A DNA stretch of 64,000 nucleotides from Pseudobutyrivibrio ruminis (GCA_015057305.1 SVES01000003.1:1-64000); one strand, 5' to 3'. Shown: positions 17,119 through 25,769, numbered from the stretch's first letter. The notes: generated by a model from the sequence alone, not told the origin. Numbers and translations: made by a program.

Positions 17119-17991
17119 ATGGATAGTATTAATCTTAAAGCATTGGCAAAAATAAATATCGGACTAGATGTTACTGGCATACGTGATGATGGCTATCATC
17201 AGGTAAGGATGATTATGCAGACAGTTAATTTGTTTGACAAGGTATGCATCACTAAGTCAGATAGTGGAAATGTAACAATGAGTACAAACCTCAAGTTTTT
17301 GCCGGTAAATGATGACAATCTTTGCATCAAAGCAGCAAAGCTATTATTGGAAGAATTCCACATTGATGAGGGTGTGCATATTGATTTGGAAAAGCATATT
17401 CCAGTTGCTGCCGGTATGGCTGGAGGGTCTACGGATGCCGCAGCGGTTTTATTTGGAATTAACAAGCTGTTTAATTTGAAATTAAGTAGGCAGGATTTAA
17501 TGGAGAGAGGAGTGAAGATAGGGGCTGATGTTCCTTATTGCATTATGAGAGGAACAGCCTTAGCCGAAGGAATTGGAGAAATATTATCTCCTCTGCCTCC
17601 AATGGTAAAATGCCCGGTGCTTATTGCAAAGCCAGGAATTTCGGTATCTACAAAGCAGGTATATGAAGCCTTGGATTCATGCTTTGATAGGGTGGTTCAC
17701 CCAGATATTGACGGAATTATCGAGGATATCAAAGGACAGGATTTGCAGGGAATTTGCAATAAGATGGGAAATGTTCTTGAGGATGTGACAATACCATTGC
17801 ATCCTATTATTGCAGATATAAAAGCAAATATGATGGAACATGGTGCAGTTGGAGCTATGATGAGCGGAAGCGGTCCTACAGTTTTTGGATTTTTCAAAGA
17901 TAACAAAACCGCAAAGGCGGCAAAGGATGCACTTACTAAAACCAAGATGGTAAAGCAACTGTATTTAACAACACTTTATAATAATAAGTAA
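17119..17991 (+). CDS. ispE: 4-(cytidine 5'-diphospho)-2-C-methyl-D-erythritol kinase
   Basis: GHMP-family kinase of the non-mevalonate isoprenoid (MEP) pathway; phosphorylates CDP-methylerythritol. 290 residues, usual length. The N-terminal LKALAKINIGLDVTGIRDDGYH is the substrate-binding start of IspE; the ATP-binding PVAAGMAGGSTDAAA and the C-terminal MMSGSGPTVFGFF complete the GHMP signature. The ribosome site is weak (TTGGAG). It is followed 25 bases later by a GntR regulator gene, a common neighbour in Lachnospiraceae, probably in one transcript. Confidence 0.96.
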   Translation: MDSINLKALAKINIGLDVTGIRDDGYHQVRMIMQTVNLFDKVCITKSDSGNVTMSTNLKFLPVNDDNLCIKAAKLLLEEFHIDEGVHIDLEKHIPVAAGMAGGSTDAAAVLFGINKLFNLKLSRQDLMERGVKIGADVPYCIMRGTALAEGIGEILSPLPPMVKCPVLIAKPGISVSTKQVYEALDSCFDRVVHPDIDGIIEDIKGQDLQGICNKMGNVLEDVTIPLHPIIADIKANMMEHGAVGAMMSGSGPTVFGFFKDNKTAKAAKDALTKTKMVKQLYLTTLYNNK

Positions 17992-18016
17992 TTAAACAAA
18001 TAGAAGGAGACTATAG

Positions 18017-18691
18017 ATGACTGATAACCTTACACTGCAAATGGACGATTATTTGCCACTAAGGGATGTGGTGTTTAACACTTTACGTGAGGCTATTTTA
18101 AAGGGAGAGCTTAAACCAGGAGAGAGATTAATGGAAATGCACTTAGCCACAAAGCTTGGTGTTAGCCGCACTCCAATTAGAGAAGCTATCCGTATGCTAG
18201 AGCACGAAGGCTTGGCAGTTACAATCCCTAGAAAAGGGGCGCAGGTAGCTAAAATGACTGAGAAGGACCTTCAGGATGTTTTGGAGGTTAGAGATGCACT
18301 AGATGCGTTGGCTGTGGTTTGTGCCTGCGAGCGTATGACAGATTCTCAATTTGTAGAGCTGAAAGAGGCAATGAAAGCCTTTGAAGATGCAACTAAGACA
18401 GATGACGTTAGACATATTGTAGAGGCTGACGAAGCATTTCATGATGTGATTTATTCAGCAGCAGCCAATCCTAAGCTGGAAAATATTATTAATTCAGCTA
18501 GAGAGCAGATGTATCGATATAGATATGAATATGTAAAGAATCCATCGGTTTACGCCCAGCTTATTGAGGAGCATAAGGCGATAATTGAGGGGTTTGATAG
18601 ACGTGATGTTGCATTCCTCAAGGATATAATGCACACTCATCTTGCAAATCAGATAAACGCTGTTAGAGAGGTTATTAGAGAGCAAAAGTAG
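18017..18691 (+). CDS. GntR-family regulator, FadR subgroup
   Basis: A 224-residue transcription factor. The N-terminal winged helix (about 12-75) includes LREAILKGELKPGERLMEMHLATKLGVSRTPIREA in family form, followed by an all-helical FCD ligand domain (about 85-215). The metal ligands expected for FCD domains are represented by EADEAFHDVIY and later His residues (EEHKAI, HTHL). Ligand unknown. The start follows AGAAGGAGA. It lies between ispE and a DUF1934 gene in an apparent operon, so it may act on distant targets rather than on its neighbours. Confidence 0.92.
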   Translation: MTDNLTLQMDDYLPLRDVVFNTLREAILKGELKPGERLMEMHLATKLGVSRTPIREAIRMLEHEGLAVTIPRKGAQVAKMTEKDLQDVLEVRDALDALAVVCACERMTDSQFVELKEAMKAFEDATKTDDVRHIVEADEAFHDVIYSAAANPKLENIINSAREQMYRYRYEYVKNPSVYAQLIEEHKAIIEGFDRRDVAFLKDIMHTHLANQINAVREVIREQK

Positions 18692-18694
18692 TAT

Positions 18695-19105
18695 ATGACA
18701 GGAATTAAATGCGAAATTACCATCATTTCTAATCAAAGAATGGGTAACGATAAGGAAGTTACTAAAGAGACCTATGAGGGGATGTTCCTGGATAGAGGAG
18801 AAAAAAAGTATCTTTCCTATAAGAGGCAGACAGAGGATGGACAGATAGATTGTTTGCTTAGCTATGGCTCAGGTAGAATCACCATGAGCCAACAGGGTGG
18901 ACTTAAGTCAAAGCTTGAGTTTGTGCCTGGAAAGAAAACAGAAAATATGTATCAAACTCCCATGGGGCATATGGTTGTACCAGTATATACCAGGGGGCTT
19001 TCGATAAAAAATAATTCAGAAATTATAGAGATTATGCTTGATTATGATATAGCATTAGCTGATGCAATACAGACCTATATGGAAATCACAATAAAAATGA
19101 TTTGA
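18695..19105 (+). CDS. DUF1934 beta-barrel protein
   Basis: A 136-residue protein with the pattern of DUF1934 (YwiB-like, calycin fold): KCEITIISNQR at the start, the YLSYKRQTEDGQIDCLLSYGSGRITMSQQGG strand region, and a C-terminal LDYDIALADAIQTYMEITIKM in family form. No signal peptide. Function unknown in the family. It starts 3 bases after the GntR stop. A strong terminator follows. Confidence 0.8.
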   Translation: MTGIKCEITIISNQRMGNDKEVTKETYEGMFLDRGEKKYLSYKRQTEDGQIDCLLSYGSGRITMSQQGGLKSKLEFVPGKKTENMYQTPMGHMVVPVYTRGLSIKNNSEIIEIMLDYDIALADAIQTYMEITIKMI

Positions 19106-19109
19106 AAAA

Positions 19110-19141
19110 GCCACTTGTCACGTCGACAAGTGGCCTTTTTT
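19110..19141 (+). terminator. Rho-independent terminator after DUF1934 gene
   Basis: GCCACTTGTC and GACAAGTGGC pair around ACGTC and are followed by CTTTTTT. The upstream AAAA makes it usable in both directions between the convergent DUF1934 and thiT genes. Confidence 0.93.
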
Positions 19142-19155
19142 AGGGCTGAATATTA

Positions 19156-19725
19156 TTATTCGTTAGCCATATTTTTTAATTTCTCCATTAAATTCTTCAC
19201 AGGTGGCAATAGTAAAACAATTAAGGTAAGTGCAGCTTCAGCAAATAAATATATTCCGTTATAGACTAGGGAATAAGGAAGTGGCAACATATTGTAATCT
19301 GCTGCGTATTCTCCAAAGAAAAGCCAACCTGAAAGTACAGCAAAAACATAACGGCCTAAAACAGCAAGGATATATCCCTTGAATAATCCCCATTTTGAAT
19401 TTGCAAAAAATCCAGATAAGCCAAGGGCTCCAAAGGCTAAAATGTAATCCACCACAAGCTGCATTGGAAAGATTACATATGGGTCAATAACAAGATTTAA
19501 AATACCGTATGCCACTCCTGCAATAATACCAACAACAGGTCCAAACCAAAAGCCAGGAAGACAGGCAACCAGCATAGAAAATAGGGTTATTGAACCGCCC
19601 ATTGGCAAATCAAGAAATTTAATGTTAGAAAGTACAAATGCAAGGGCAATTGCCATAGCGCAAAAAGCCAATTGCTTAGCTGTAAAATTGATTTTAGATT
19701 TTGAAGTAGTCATGTGATTAATCAT
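19156..19725 (-). CDS. thiT: Thiamine ECF transporter substrate-binding subunit
   Basis: A 189-residue membrane protein, the S component that captures thiamine and works with the shared ECF ATPases and EcfT, which are not in this window. About six hydrophobic helices are visible. The thiamine-site region GFWFGPVVGIIAGVAYGILNL (about residues 60-80) and the C-terminal SLVYNGIYLFAEAALT are typical of ThiT. The start follows AGGGAGA. The TPP riboswitch directly upstream confirms the substrate assignment independently of the protein. Confidence 0.95.
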   Translation of the reverse strand: MINHMTTSKSKINFTAKQLAFCAMAIALAFVLSNIKFLDLPMGGSITLFSMLVACLPGFWFGPVVGIIAGVAYGILNLVIDPYVIFPMQLVVDYILAFGALGLSGFFANSKWGLFKGYILAVLGRYVFAVLSGWLFFGEYAADYNMLPLPYSLVYNGIYLFAEAALTLIVLLLPPVKNLMEKLKNMANE

Positions 19726-19750
19726 AAAAAAATCTCCCTTCGATTATTCG

Positions 19751-19847
19751 CTAGGAGATCATTATATGAACAGCTTCCTTACGCTGGTATTATCCAGTTC
19801 AAGTATTAAGGGTCGGTGGAATCACCTCTCAGCAAATGCGCCCCTAG
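19751..19847 (-). promoter_or_regulatory. TPP (THI-box) riboswitch controlling thiT
   Basis: Read on the minus strand: CTAGGGGCGC opens P1, then the TPP signature CTGAGAGGTG, ACCCTT, GAACTGGATAATACCAGCG and AAGGAAG follow, and CTCCTAG closes P1. All the conserved thi-box blocks are in order and spacing. It ends about 25 bases before the thiT start, so it probably acts on translation or by an overlapping terminator. Thiamine pyrophosphate should repress thiT. Confidence 0.95.
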
Positions 19848-19869
19848 CAAAATTATTAAGTTCTAAATA

Positions 19870-19898
19870 AAAGTAACACGTCTTTTCAAAAAGGTCAA
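19870..19898 (-). promoter_or_regulatory. Sigma-A promoter of thiT
   Basis: On the minus strand TTGACC (19893-19898), a 17-bp spacer, and TACTTT (19870-19875), about 20 bases before the riboswitch. The foldback element starts only 13 bases beyond the -35 box. Confidence 0.65.
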
Positions 19899-19911
19899 CA
19901 ATAAAAATGTT

Positions 19912-20540
19912 TGTTACCATTCCCCCACCCCTGTCAAAGATGCAGCTTGCCCCTTACCTGGCCCCGTCACACCTGATGTGGGTAGCATTTGAGTAGATTT
20001 GTAGATTTGCTTAATGTGATTAATCTTGCATATGTAGGTGTACTTACACGGCTTTTACAATTCGAAGGTAATGTGTGTAGAGAGCGGACATTACAAATTC
20101 TCAAAATCATATGTATGAACTAGATTATGAAGTATTGCTTTTGCTACTACACTCACTAAGAAAAATTAAAAAAAGCAGGTTTTGAATATTTAGCCACCGT
20201 GGCACATTCGACATCGTGTCTCAAGTGACCACTTGCGCCGCCGTCCATGGCGGCGCATGGCTATATATTACAAAACCTGCTTTTTATTTTTCTAAGCTCG
20301 TTCCAAAGCAAAAGCAATACATGCATAACTAGCTTCATACATATGCTTCTTAACTAATAAATATGTCCGCTCTCTACATACTTTACTGATAGAATTGTAA
20401 AACCTTGTAAGAACACCTACTAATAGATATGCAAGATATCACATTTAGCAAATCTAAAATCTGTGACTGTACCCACATCAGGTGTGACGGGGCCAGGTAA
20501 GGGGCAAGCGGCACATAATTATAGTGGGGGAATGGTAACA
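19912..20540. mobile_element. Foldback (long inverted-repeat) element, about 630 bp
   Basis: Both ends carry TGTTACCATTCCCCCAC in inverted orientation. Inside, arms of about 190 bp pair imperfectly; the best block, which runs from GCTTGCCCCTTACCTGG to CACACCTGATGTGGGTA, is identical in both arms for about 40 bp, and GTAGAGAGCGGACAT closes the arms. A second inverted set (CATATGTATGA, CTAG, TATTGCTTTT) leads to a 108-bp palindromic core at 20174-20281. No ORF of useful size or transposase is present. It lies between thiT and hflX. The core recurs at 25413-25520 and one arm recurs at 59145-59271. Confidence 0.8.
20174..20281. repeat. Conserved 108-bp foldback core, copy 1
   Basis: Bounded by AGCAGGTTTTG and CAAAACCTGCT. 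Inside are TAGCCA/TGGCTA and three small hairpins: GACATCGTGTC, CAAGTGACCACTTG, and GCCGCC/GGCGGC around GTCCAT. The same length and order recur at 25413-25520. T-rich flanks (CTTTTTATTTTT) make it resemble a bidirectional terminator as well. Confidence 0.8.
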
Positions 20541-20597
20541 TATATTGATTGGTATGTCTTTGTGGAAAGAGCAGCCAGAAAATGTTACACTAAACAC

Positions 20598-21830
20598 ATG
20601 GTTAGTACAGATAAAATTATAGAAAAAGTAATATTAGTTTCAGTAAATGAAGATGATGAATTGGAGGCTAAGGATTCCCTCAAGGAGCTGGCAGATTTAT
20701 GTAAGACTGCTGGCGCGGAAGTTGTAGGCCAGGTCATGCAAAATCTTGAAAGACGCAATCCTGCTACATATGTTGGCACTGGAAAAGTAGAGGAAATAGC
20801 TGATTTAATCTGGGAGACAGAGGCTACAGGAATAGTGTGCGATGATGAGCTTACTCCAGCTCAAATGCGAAATCTTGCTGATGCTTTGGATACCAAAGTA
20901 ATGGATAGAACCTTGGTTATTCTGGATATTTTCGCAGCAAGAGCAGGCACCGCAGAGGGCAAAATTCAGGTAGAGCTGGCTCAGTTGAGATATGAAATGA
21001 CTAGGCTTACTGGCTTTGGAAAAAATATGTCTAGAGTTGGAGGAACTGCAGCAGGTGGCGGTGGCGCAATTGGTACCCGTGGTCCGGGAGAAAAGAAATT
21101 AGAGATGGACAAGCGCTTGATTGCAGGTCGTATTTCTCAACTAAAGAAGGAGCTTAACGATGTAGTTAGCCACAGAGAGCTGACTCGTTCAAAAAGGCAG
21201 AAAAATGGTGTGCCAGTGGCGGCAATAGTTGGATATACAAATGCTGGAAAATCATCCCTCTTGAATAAACTTACGGACGCTAATATTTTGGAATGGGATG
21301 CTTTATTTGCAACCTTGGATCCAACTACTAGAGAATTAATATTGGATAATGACCAAAAAATTCTACTTACAGATACAGTAGGTTTCATAAGAAAGCTTCC
21401 ACATCATCTGGTGGATGCCTTTAAGAGTACCCTGGAGGAGGCTAAATACGCAGATTATATTATTCATGTTGTGGATGTAAGTAATCCTCAGATGGATAGG
21501 CAGATGGAAATCGTATATGAAACCTTGGATAAGCTAGGAGTCAGCGATAAGCCAATTCTTACAATATTTAACAAGGTTGACAAGGTGGCAGATGAGCAGG
21601 ACTACCATGATTTGCGTGCAGATTATACCGTTCACACATCAATAAAGACAGGAAAAGGTTTGGATAGGGTTAGAGATATCCTGGCCCAGCTGCTTAGAGG
21701 AAATAGAGAATATATTGAAAAATTAATACCTTATACGGAGGCTGGTCAAATTGCAAAAATCCGTGAAAATGGAGAATTAATCTTTGAAGAATACAGGGAA
21801 GATGGTATTTATATTAAGGCATACGTTTAA
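20598..21830 (+). CDS. hflX: Ribosome-associated GTPase HflX
   Basis: A 410-residue GTPase that binds the 50S subunit and splits stalled or hibernating ribosomes. The N-terminal HflX domain includes NPATYVGTGKVEEI and the Gly-rich GGTAAGGGGAIGTRGPGEKK. The G domain has G1 GYTNAGKSS (about residue 213), G3 DTVGFI and G4 NKVD. I use ATG 20598 (MVSTDKIIEKVILVSV) because family similarity begins there. The frame is open further upstream, but those codons lie in the arm of the foldback element. No strong ribosome site precedes 20598, and the element may have replaced the original promoter region. Confidence 0.9.
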   Translation: MVSTDKIIEKVILVSVNEDDELEAKDSLKELADLCKTAGAEVVGQVMQNLERRNPATYVGTGKVEEIADLIWETEATGIVCDDELTPAQMRNLADALDTKVMDRTLVILDIFAARAGTAEGKIQVELAQLRYEMTRLTGFGKNMSRVGGTAAGGGGAIGTRGPGEKKLEMDKRLIAGRISQLKKELNDVVSHRELTRSKRQKNGVPVAAIVGYTNAGKSSLLNKLTDANILEWDALFATLDPTTRELILDNDQKILLTDTVGFIRKLPHHLVDAFKSTLEEAKYADYIIHVVDVSNPQMDRQMEIVYETLDKLGVSDKPILTIFNKVDKVADEQDYHDLRADYTVHTSIKTGKGLDRVRDILAQLLRGNREYIEKLIPYTEAGQIAKIRENGELIFEEYREDGIYIKAYV

Positions 21831-21868
21831 ATATTTACTAAGAAATTACCATTATTTTACAAAATACT

Positions 21869-21897
21869 TAGACAACTGTCTCAAGGCATGATATGAT
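21869..21897 (+). promoter_or_regulatory. Sigma-A promoter of the Na/Pi transporter gene
   Basis: TAGACA (21869-21874), 17-bp spacer, TATGAT (21892-21897), about 75 bases before the start codon. Confidence 0.65.
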
Positions 21898-21971
21898 AGC
21901 TAAGGACAAATGAGAGGGTTTAATTATTTTGCTTTTCGCGAAGGAAAAGTACGGTAGAAAAAGGAGTAAAT

Positions 21972-23591
21972 ATGACAATTGCAGAAATATTATCGCTACT
22001 AGGTGGAGTGGGCTTGTTCCTATTTGGAATGTCAATTATGTCCACTGGATTAAAAAATAGCTGCGGTGACAATCTACAGATTATTTTGGAAAAGGCTACT
22101 ACAAACAAATTTGTAGCAGTTTTAGTTGGTATAGCTATGACAGTATTGGTGCAGAGCTCATCTGCAACAGATGTTATGGTTATAGGATTTGTAAATTCTG
22201 GAATGATGGCATTATCTCAGGCCATTGGAGTTATCTTGGGTGCCAATATCGGTACCACAATCACAGCACAGATTACAGCATTTAATATAGCTACATTCAC
22301 ACCATTTCTATTATTTATTGGTGCAGTAATGTATTTGTTCATGAAGAACAATTTGACCAAGCATATTGGTTCGGTAATCATGGGATTTGGTATGCTGTTT
22401 CAGGGTATTACCATTATGAAGGCTGCTATAGCGCCACTTTCACAGTCTCAGATGTTTGTACAGTTTTTGAGTGGACTGAGAAATCCAATAATGGCCCTAA
22501 TATTTGGTATTGCATTTACAGCATTATTACAAAGCTCATCATCTTCAACGGTTATCTTCCAAGCATTTGTTGTCCAAGGCTTGCTTGACTATGATGTGGC
22601 AGTATATTTGATTATAGGTGCGGCCATCGGTTCTGTTACACCAAACTTGCTTGCAGCACTTACTGCAAACAGAAACGGAAAGCGCTCTGCAATATTGAAC
22701 CTACTATTCAACCTTATCAGAGCACTTGTAATTATAGTAATTATCAATGTGACACCACTTTTGACATGGATTCAGTCTACATCAGCAGACCCAGGCAGAC
22801 AGATAGCTAATACCCACACAATCTTTGCTATCCTTGCAGTAATTATTTTGTTCCCATTTACAGATTACATTATCAAGCTCACTTATATGTTTATCCCAGA
22901 GCTTCCAGAGGAGACAAGGGCAGCAGAGGACAGACAGCTTGTGTTTATGACTCAGGTAAACAATGTGCCACCTAATATGGCAATTCATCAGGCTCAGCTT
23001 GAGGCTGCCAGAATGGGTGCAATAGCTGCAGAAAATTTTGAGCATGCTATTGATTGCTTCTTTGACTATTCACCTGAAAAGGTAGAGGATGTTGAAGAAA
23101 GGGAAGAAACTGTAAATATTCTCAACCACGCAATACAGGATGCTATGGTTAAGCTACAGGCTTTGGATTTGACAGCTGAAAACTTGCGACGTATATCAGC
23201 AATCACCATTGCTGTTACAGATATAGAACGTATTTCTGACCATGCGGAAAATATTATTGAGTACGCTACTCGAATGAAAAATAAGAAGACCAAGCTTTCC
23301 AAAAAGGCCAGCAAAGAGCTTAAGGAGATGGCTGACAATTCCATGGAAGTGGTTGAGCTTGCTATAGATACCTTTGCATCTGAGAACTACGACAATCTTG
23401 CCAAGATTGAAAAGATTGAATCAAAGGTAGATAAGCAGGAGAAGCAGCTTATTAATCATCACGTAGAGCGACTTATGGAAAACAAGTGCGAGCCAATAGC
23501 TGGTGTCATTTTCTCAGATATGGTTACGGATTTGGAACGCTGTGCCGACCACGCTATTAACATAGCATACGCTTTGAAGGAACACCAATAA
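21972..23591 (+). CDS. Na+/phosphate cotransporter with PhoU-like domain
   Basis: A 539-residue protein of the NptA/YjbB (PNaS) family. The membrane part (about 1-310) has two repeats, each with the substrate motif QSSSATDVMVIGF (about residue 57) and QSSSSSTVIFQAF (about 180). The cytoplasmic tail (about 340-539) is helical and PhoU-like, with ISAITIAVTDIERISDHAENI and VTDLERCADHAINIAYAL, the metal-binding type helices. It imports phosphate with sodium, the tail probably sensing or regulating. Start after AAAAAGGAG. It is monocistronic, with its own promoter and terminator. Confidence 0.93.
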   Translation: MTIAEILSLLGGVGLFLFGMSIMSTGLKNSCGDNLQIILEKATTNKFVAVLVGIAMTVLVQSSSATDVMVIGFVNSGMMALSQAIGVILGANIGTTITAQITAFNIATFTPFLLFIGAVMYLFMKNNLTKHIGSVIMGFGMLFQGITIMKAAIAPLSQSQMFVQFLSGLRNPIMALIFGIAFTALLQSSSSSTVIFQAFVVQGLLDYDVAVYLIIGAAIGSVTPNLLAALTANRNGKRSAILNLLFNLIRALVIIVIINVTPLLTWIQSTSADPGRQIANTHTIFAILAVIILFPFTDYIIKLTYMFIPELPEETRAAEDRQLVFMTQVNNVPPNMAIHQAQLEAARMGAIAAENFEHAIDCFFDYSPEKVEDVEEREETVNILNHAIQDAMVKLQALDLTAENLRRISAITIAVTDIERISDHAENIIEYATRMKNKKTKLSKKASKELKEMADNSMEVVELAIDTFASENYDNLAKIEKIESKVDKQEKQLINHHVERLMENKCEPIAGVIFSDMVTDLERCADHAINIAYALKEHQ

Positions 23592-23611
23592 ATAGTAAGT
23601 TAAAAGGAAAG

Positions 23612-23660
23612 GGCATCCTCAGTATTTGGTTTAAAGTCAATTGCTGAAGATGCCTTTTTT
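23612..23660 (+). terminator. Terminator after the Na/Pi transporter gene
   Basis: GGCATCCTCAG and CTGAAGATGCC pair with one mismatch around a 21-base loop, followed by TTTTTT. Confidence 0.85.
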
Positions 23661-23764
23661 AGTTAAAAGTTATTTTGTATAATTTTCACATTTTTTTCAA
23701 AAATTGCTGATATTCTATGAATACTTTCCACAGTATTTAAAGCTTTATGAAAGGAGCTAAATAT

Positions 23765-25300
23765 ATGAAAAGGTTTAAAAGAATTGCTAGTTTAGCACTT
23801 GCGCTTACATTGCTGGTAGCTGTAAGCCTTACTACAACCATAAGTGCTGAGGCAAAGTCTAGCAAAACAACTGCGGCAGCTAGCACAGGTGTTGTTATTG
23901 GCGGAGTATTGATTCAGGGAGCAGACGTAGTAATTGCTACATCAGGTGCTGTGGCATCGGAGGATGGGGTTTATCATTTGATTGCATCTGACGCAAATCA
24001 AGTGGCGCCTGCAGGAATTGAAGTGGCTCAGGCTGCAGCAGCAAGCGGCGCAACATTTACAGTTCCTCTTGGAAAGGATACTGCTAATTCAATGTTGTTT
24101 AAGAAGTTTACAGTTTGCGTTTTAAAGGGTGGAGCCCTAACAGCTGCATCAAATAGTATGTATATTACAAATCCAGAAGCATGTGCTACAGCAGCGCCAG
24201 CACGTATGGATTTTGGCAAAAAGGGAATTCTTCCAGCTCTGGAGAAGGAAATAGCAGATTTAAATCAACCTGCAGACCTAGGGGTTAAACAGGTAAATCT
24301 TAACATTCCACTATCAAAGATTAACTCATTGGCTGGCTATGACTATTCTGTAAGAAAATATAATAGCCTTGGTATGCAGGTAAATGTAATTATTCTGGCA
24401 GATGTTAATACGCCTGTTGAGTATATAAGCCCTTATGCCTATGATGGCTTGGGTGCCCATAATTATTATGGATTAAATGGCTCTACCTCAGAAGGACTTG
24501 CTGCATTGGCATCAGCAGCTTCTTATTTAGCTAAGCATTATTCTGGCATAGGCAATGGTCAGGTAGACAATTTTATTATTGGTAATGAAGTAAATGCTTG
24601 GTGGCTATGGAATTACATGAATTGTGGTTCTAATGACGTGTTTATGAATGAATACACAAATGCCTTCCGTGTAATGTACAATGGTATTAAGTCAGAAAAT
24701 GCAAATGCAAATGTATACTGCTGTATTGACCATCAGTGGGCTAAGGCAGAGGCTTCTTACTATATTTCCGGAAAAGAATTTGTTACAAAGTTCAATAACA
24801 TCATCAAGAGTCAAGGCAATGTAGACTGGAGACTTGCAGTACATCCATACAATGCTCCACTTTATGCACCTTGTGCATGGCAGACAGGAAAGAATGTATC
24901 TCATAATCAGAGTACACCATATGTAACAATTGCAAACATTGATGTATTAACAGATTTTATGTGTACTGCAGATATGCTTTCACCAACAGGAGCAGTAAGA
25001 AGTGTTAAATGCTCTGAAACAGGATATACAAGTGTAGATGGTGAAAACCTTCAGGCAGCATCTTTAGTATATGCATACTTGGTGGTTGAAAATAATCAAT
25101 ACATTGATGGTTTGGTTATTTCCAGAGAGATGGACCACATAGGGGACATTGCCCAAGGTATGGTATCTGGAATTACTAACGTAGATGGTTCACACAAGAT
25201 GGGCTATGATTTCTACAAGAATGCCGCTGATCCAAATTATATTGCTCAGGCAAGTGCAGCAGCAGGCGTAGATTTAACAACCCTAATCACACCGCGATAA
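23765..25300 (+). CDS. Secreted DUF5722 (putative glycoside hydrolase-like) protein
   Basis: A 511-residue exported protein. A signal peptide (MKRFKRIASLALALTLLVAV) with likely cleavage after ISAEA is followed by a beta-rich N-terminal part (about 40-140) and a TIM-barrel-like domain (about 150-500). FIIGNEVNAWW and VKCSETGYTS carry the two glutamates that in clan GH-A hydrolases act as acid/base and nucleophile; this assignment is inference from the motif shape. AVHPYNAPLY fits the aromatic active-site strand. No anchor or dockerin is visible. ATG 23765 sits 8 bases after AAGGAG. Substrate unknown; the adjacent maltodextrin genes are separated by a foldback element. Confidence 0.8.
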   Translation: MKRFKRIASLALALTLLVAVSLTTTISAEAKSSKTTAAASTGVVIGGVLIQGADVVIATSGAVASEDGVYHLIASDANQVAPAGIEVAQAAAASGATFTVPLGKDTANSMLFKKFTVCVLKGGALTAASNSMYITNPEACATAAPARMDFGKKGILPALEKEIADLNQPADLGVKQVNLNIPLSKINSLAGYDYSVRKYNSLGMQVNVIILADVNTPVEYISPYAYDGLGAHNYYGLNGSTSEGLAALASAASYLAKHYSGIGNGQVDNFIIGNEVNAWWLWNYMNCGSNDVFMNEYTNAFRVMYNGIKSENANANVYCCIDHQWAKAEASYYISGKEFVTKFNNIIKSQGNVDWRLAVHPYNAPLYAPCAWQTGKNVSHNQSTPYVTIANIDVLTDFMCTADMLSPTGAVRSVKCSETGYTSVDGENLQAASLVYAYLVVENNQYIDGLVISREMDHIGDIAQGMVSGITNVDGSHKMGYDFYKNAADPNYIAQASAAAGVDLTTLITPR

Positions 25301-25316
25301 ACCTAACGTTGAAGCC

Positions 25317-25613
25317 TGTGGGAGGGGACTAAGAAACTCTCTACAAAGGCATAGGCATAAAGCTAGTTAGATATTATTGTTTTACTATTACATTCGCTAA
25401 CAAAAATAAAAAAGCAGATTTTGTATATATAGCCATCGTGGCACATTCGACGTCCTGTCTCAAGTGCCCACTTGCGCCGACGTCCATGGCGGCGCATGCC
25501 TATATATTTCAAAATCTGCTTTTAATTTTTTTAAGCTCATTCCAAAGCAAAAGCAATAATACCCAACTAGCTTTATGCCTTTTTAGCAAATAACCTATTC
25601 GTCCCCTCCCACA
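25317..25613. mobile_element. Foldback element, about 300 bp, second copy
   Basis: Outer inverted ends TGTGGGAGGGGAC / GTCCCCTCCCACA, then AGGCATAAAGCTAGTT / AACTAGCTTTATGCCT and TATTATTG / CAATAATA lead to a 108-bp core (25413-25520, AGCAGATTTTG to CAAAATCTGCT). The core is close in sequence to that at 20174-20281, including GTGGCACATTCGAC, GTCTCAAGTG and GTCCATGGCGGCGCATG. The outer arms are unrelated to those of the first element. With the promoter and operator below it fills the 469-bp spacer before lacI. Confidence 0.8.
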
Positions 25614-25687
25614 TCTAAAAGTTTAAGAAATTTTCACAATTTGCAACTTGGGATTTTGTGATATACCACGAAAAACGGTTAAGGTGA

Positions 25688-25716
25688 TTGACGAATGAAC
25701 TATATTGGGGTAACAT
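25688..25716 (+). promoter_or_regulatory. Sigma-A promoter of the LacI-type regulator gene
   Basis: TTGACG (25688-25693), 17-bp spacer, TAACAT (25711-25716). Transcription should start just before the palindromic operator at 25729. Confidence 0.65.
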
Positions 25717-25728
25717 TTTATACGTGAG

Positions 25729-25756
25729 CTGGAAACGTTACCAGTAACGTTTCCAG
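25729..25756 (+). promoter_or_regulatory. LacI-family operator, perfect 13-bp palindrome
   Basis: CTGGAAACGTTAC and GTAACGTTTCCAG flank CA. The central AACGTT half-sites suit a LacI/GalR-type helix-turn-helix. It lies between the promoter and the ribosome site of the regulator gene, so autorepression by blocking elongation or initiation is expected. I find no second copy upstream of the transporter operon. Confidence 0.85.
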
Positions 25757-25769
25757 AGAGAGGGACTAT

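Noticed and set aside
19912..20540. Insertion sequence with transposase
   Set aside because: All frames within the element are short or run into hflX; no transposase motif is present, so it is at most non-autonomous.
20463..20597. A 45-residue N-terminal extension of HflX
   Set aside because: These codons lie mainly in the foldback arm and have no similarity to HflX; family sequence starts at about 20598.
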